From Prostheceraeus crozeri (taxonomy: Eukaryota > Platyhelminthes > Polycladida > Euryleptidae): 64,000 nt of DNA. Position numbers and translations under genes: made by a program. A model generated the notes under the pieces. It saw nothing but the letters and a program-made list of their open reading frames with translations, was not told where the DNA came from and made no database searches. Below are positions 63,485 through 64,000 of the stretch, one piece after another. The stretch covers positions 1 through 64,000 of the forward strand of contig CAJQUW010012927.1 of assembly GCA_907163375.1 (NCBI GenBank). The letters are read 5' to 3'. Numbering within the stretch: the stretch's first letter is position 1; each line of letters begins with the position of its first letter.

Positions 63485-64000
63485 GCAATGAGGACGGATA
63501 TTTTAATGAAGAAGTTTTCCAAGAGTACAGAAGGAGGAATATTAAGACAAAAGAAGAGGAAGATTATTTATACAAAGAATGGAGAATTATAGAAACTTTT
63601 GAAACATCTTTAACTGCATCTTGTGATCTGCCGACGCTACGTGGTTTCTTACAAAGAATTGAAAACTACGAAAATCATCATGAGAACAGTAGTTTGAAAC
63701 TAGCTATCTTGAAGGGACGTGCATTCAAAATTCTACGTGCGGGAAATACATTTAGTGACTATTTCCAATATTCCCGGAGTTATGTCGCGTTTTTAAGAAG
63801 ACTTTATAACTTTTATTTACAATATCCGTTCATCGCCGATTCTCATGAATCCGCAACATTCTTTAAAATAAATTTTCGTATAATTTCATCGCACATCAAA
63901 AATGGACGACGCCGAAAAACATTTGAAGAAATAATGCAAACCCCAAGAATGGAAGTCCCAAGAATGGAAGTCCCAAGAATGGAAAGCCCAATGGAGTTCT
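63485..64000 (+). CDS. Unrecognised open frame running off the right edge
   Basis: A continuous frame of about 170 codons to the window end (first residues SNEDGYFNEEVFQEYRRRN). It has no early ATG, but a good splice-acceptor-like sequence (tctttcacgattcatcag) lies just before it, so it may be an internal exon. The middle (LKLAILKGRAFKILRAGN then YSRSYVAFLRRLYNFYLQYP) is helical and vaguely like small helix-turn-helix proteins of mobile elements. The end has three PRMEVP-type repeats encoded by a 15-bp tandem repeat (63943..63990). It could be the next gene of copy B or a host gene. The protein is not recognised. Confidence 0.45.

Larger units (their letters stand above)
48178..64000. mobile_element. 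Polinton/adintovirus-like element, copy B (nearly complete fossil)
   Basis: A dense array of about fifteen genes in blocks: plus 48538..51621, minus 51696..58059, plus 58077..62770, minus 62768..63190. It has all the hallmark Polinton/adintovirus genes: protein-primed PolB, rve integrase, adenain-like protease, A32-type ATPase, and penton-like and hexon-like capsid proteins. Most genes are open. It looks almost whole, with about three or four breaks, which suggests a fairly young insertion. The left border is taken at the tandem array. The right border is not visible and may lie past the window. No terminal inverted repeat could be matched. Confidence 0.85.

Noticed and set aside
1-64000. CRISPR array, tRNA or rRNA genes
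   Set aside because: No regularly spaced direct repeats with unique spacers, no cloverleaf or rRNA-like sequence noticed; the window is eukaryotic.

Overview
The window is animal (metazoan) genomic DNA, AT-rich and packed with transposable elements. One host gene is recognisable, a two-exon PM20D2-type M20 peptidase. The mix of Polinton, BEL/Pao, Penelope-like, CR1-like LINE, hAT, PIF/Harbinger and Tc1 sequences fits a marine or aquatic invertebrate best. I cannot place it more closely.

Layout. 1..~5000: the end of a broken Polinton/adintovirus-like element (copy A), read on the minus strand and running off the left edge. ~5000..25400: intergenic DNA carrying a non-autonomous hAT element (6715..8662), a TIR element (12191..12953), a broken Tc1 transposase gene (14585..15596), a PIF/Harbinger element (15719..21060) split by a hAT element that itself holds two smaller insertions, a hAT MITE (21335..21720), and a CR1-like LINE with two DNA elements inserted in it. 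25499..32120: PM20D2-like gene, whose single 5.4 kb intron is filled with nested elements. 34431..~42160: a broken BEL/Pao LTR element with a Penelope-like fragment inside. 42160..48177: TE debris, including a second Tc1 remnant, a hAT MITE and a foldback. 48178..>63236: a second Polinton/adintovirus-like element (copy B), almost complete, running to or past the right edge.

Copy B has a full virus-like gene set. Morphogenesis: penton-like and hexon-like capsid proteins, pVI-like and other minor capsid proteins, an A32-type packaging ATPase, an adenain-like protease and a fibre-like coiled-coil protein. Replication and integration: protein-primed DNA polymerase B, and an rve integrase that shares a reading frame with a parvovirus-type phospholipase A2 domain. 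It also has a second, membrane-anchored A32-type ATPase and several uncharacterised genes. Nearly all its genes start at an A-tract (TTAAAAAATG-like), and several end at tiny GC-rich hairpins. Copy B looks mostly whole with about three or four breaks. Copy A is clearly degraded, with roughly ten.

The most notable observation is that copies A and B share closely related morphogenesis genes but carry polymerases of two different types. Their polymerase blocks also lie in opposite orientation relative to the shared genes, and the junction falls at a conserved hairpin just after the packaging ATPase gene.
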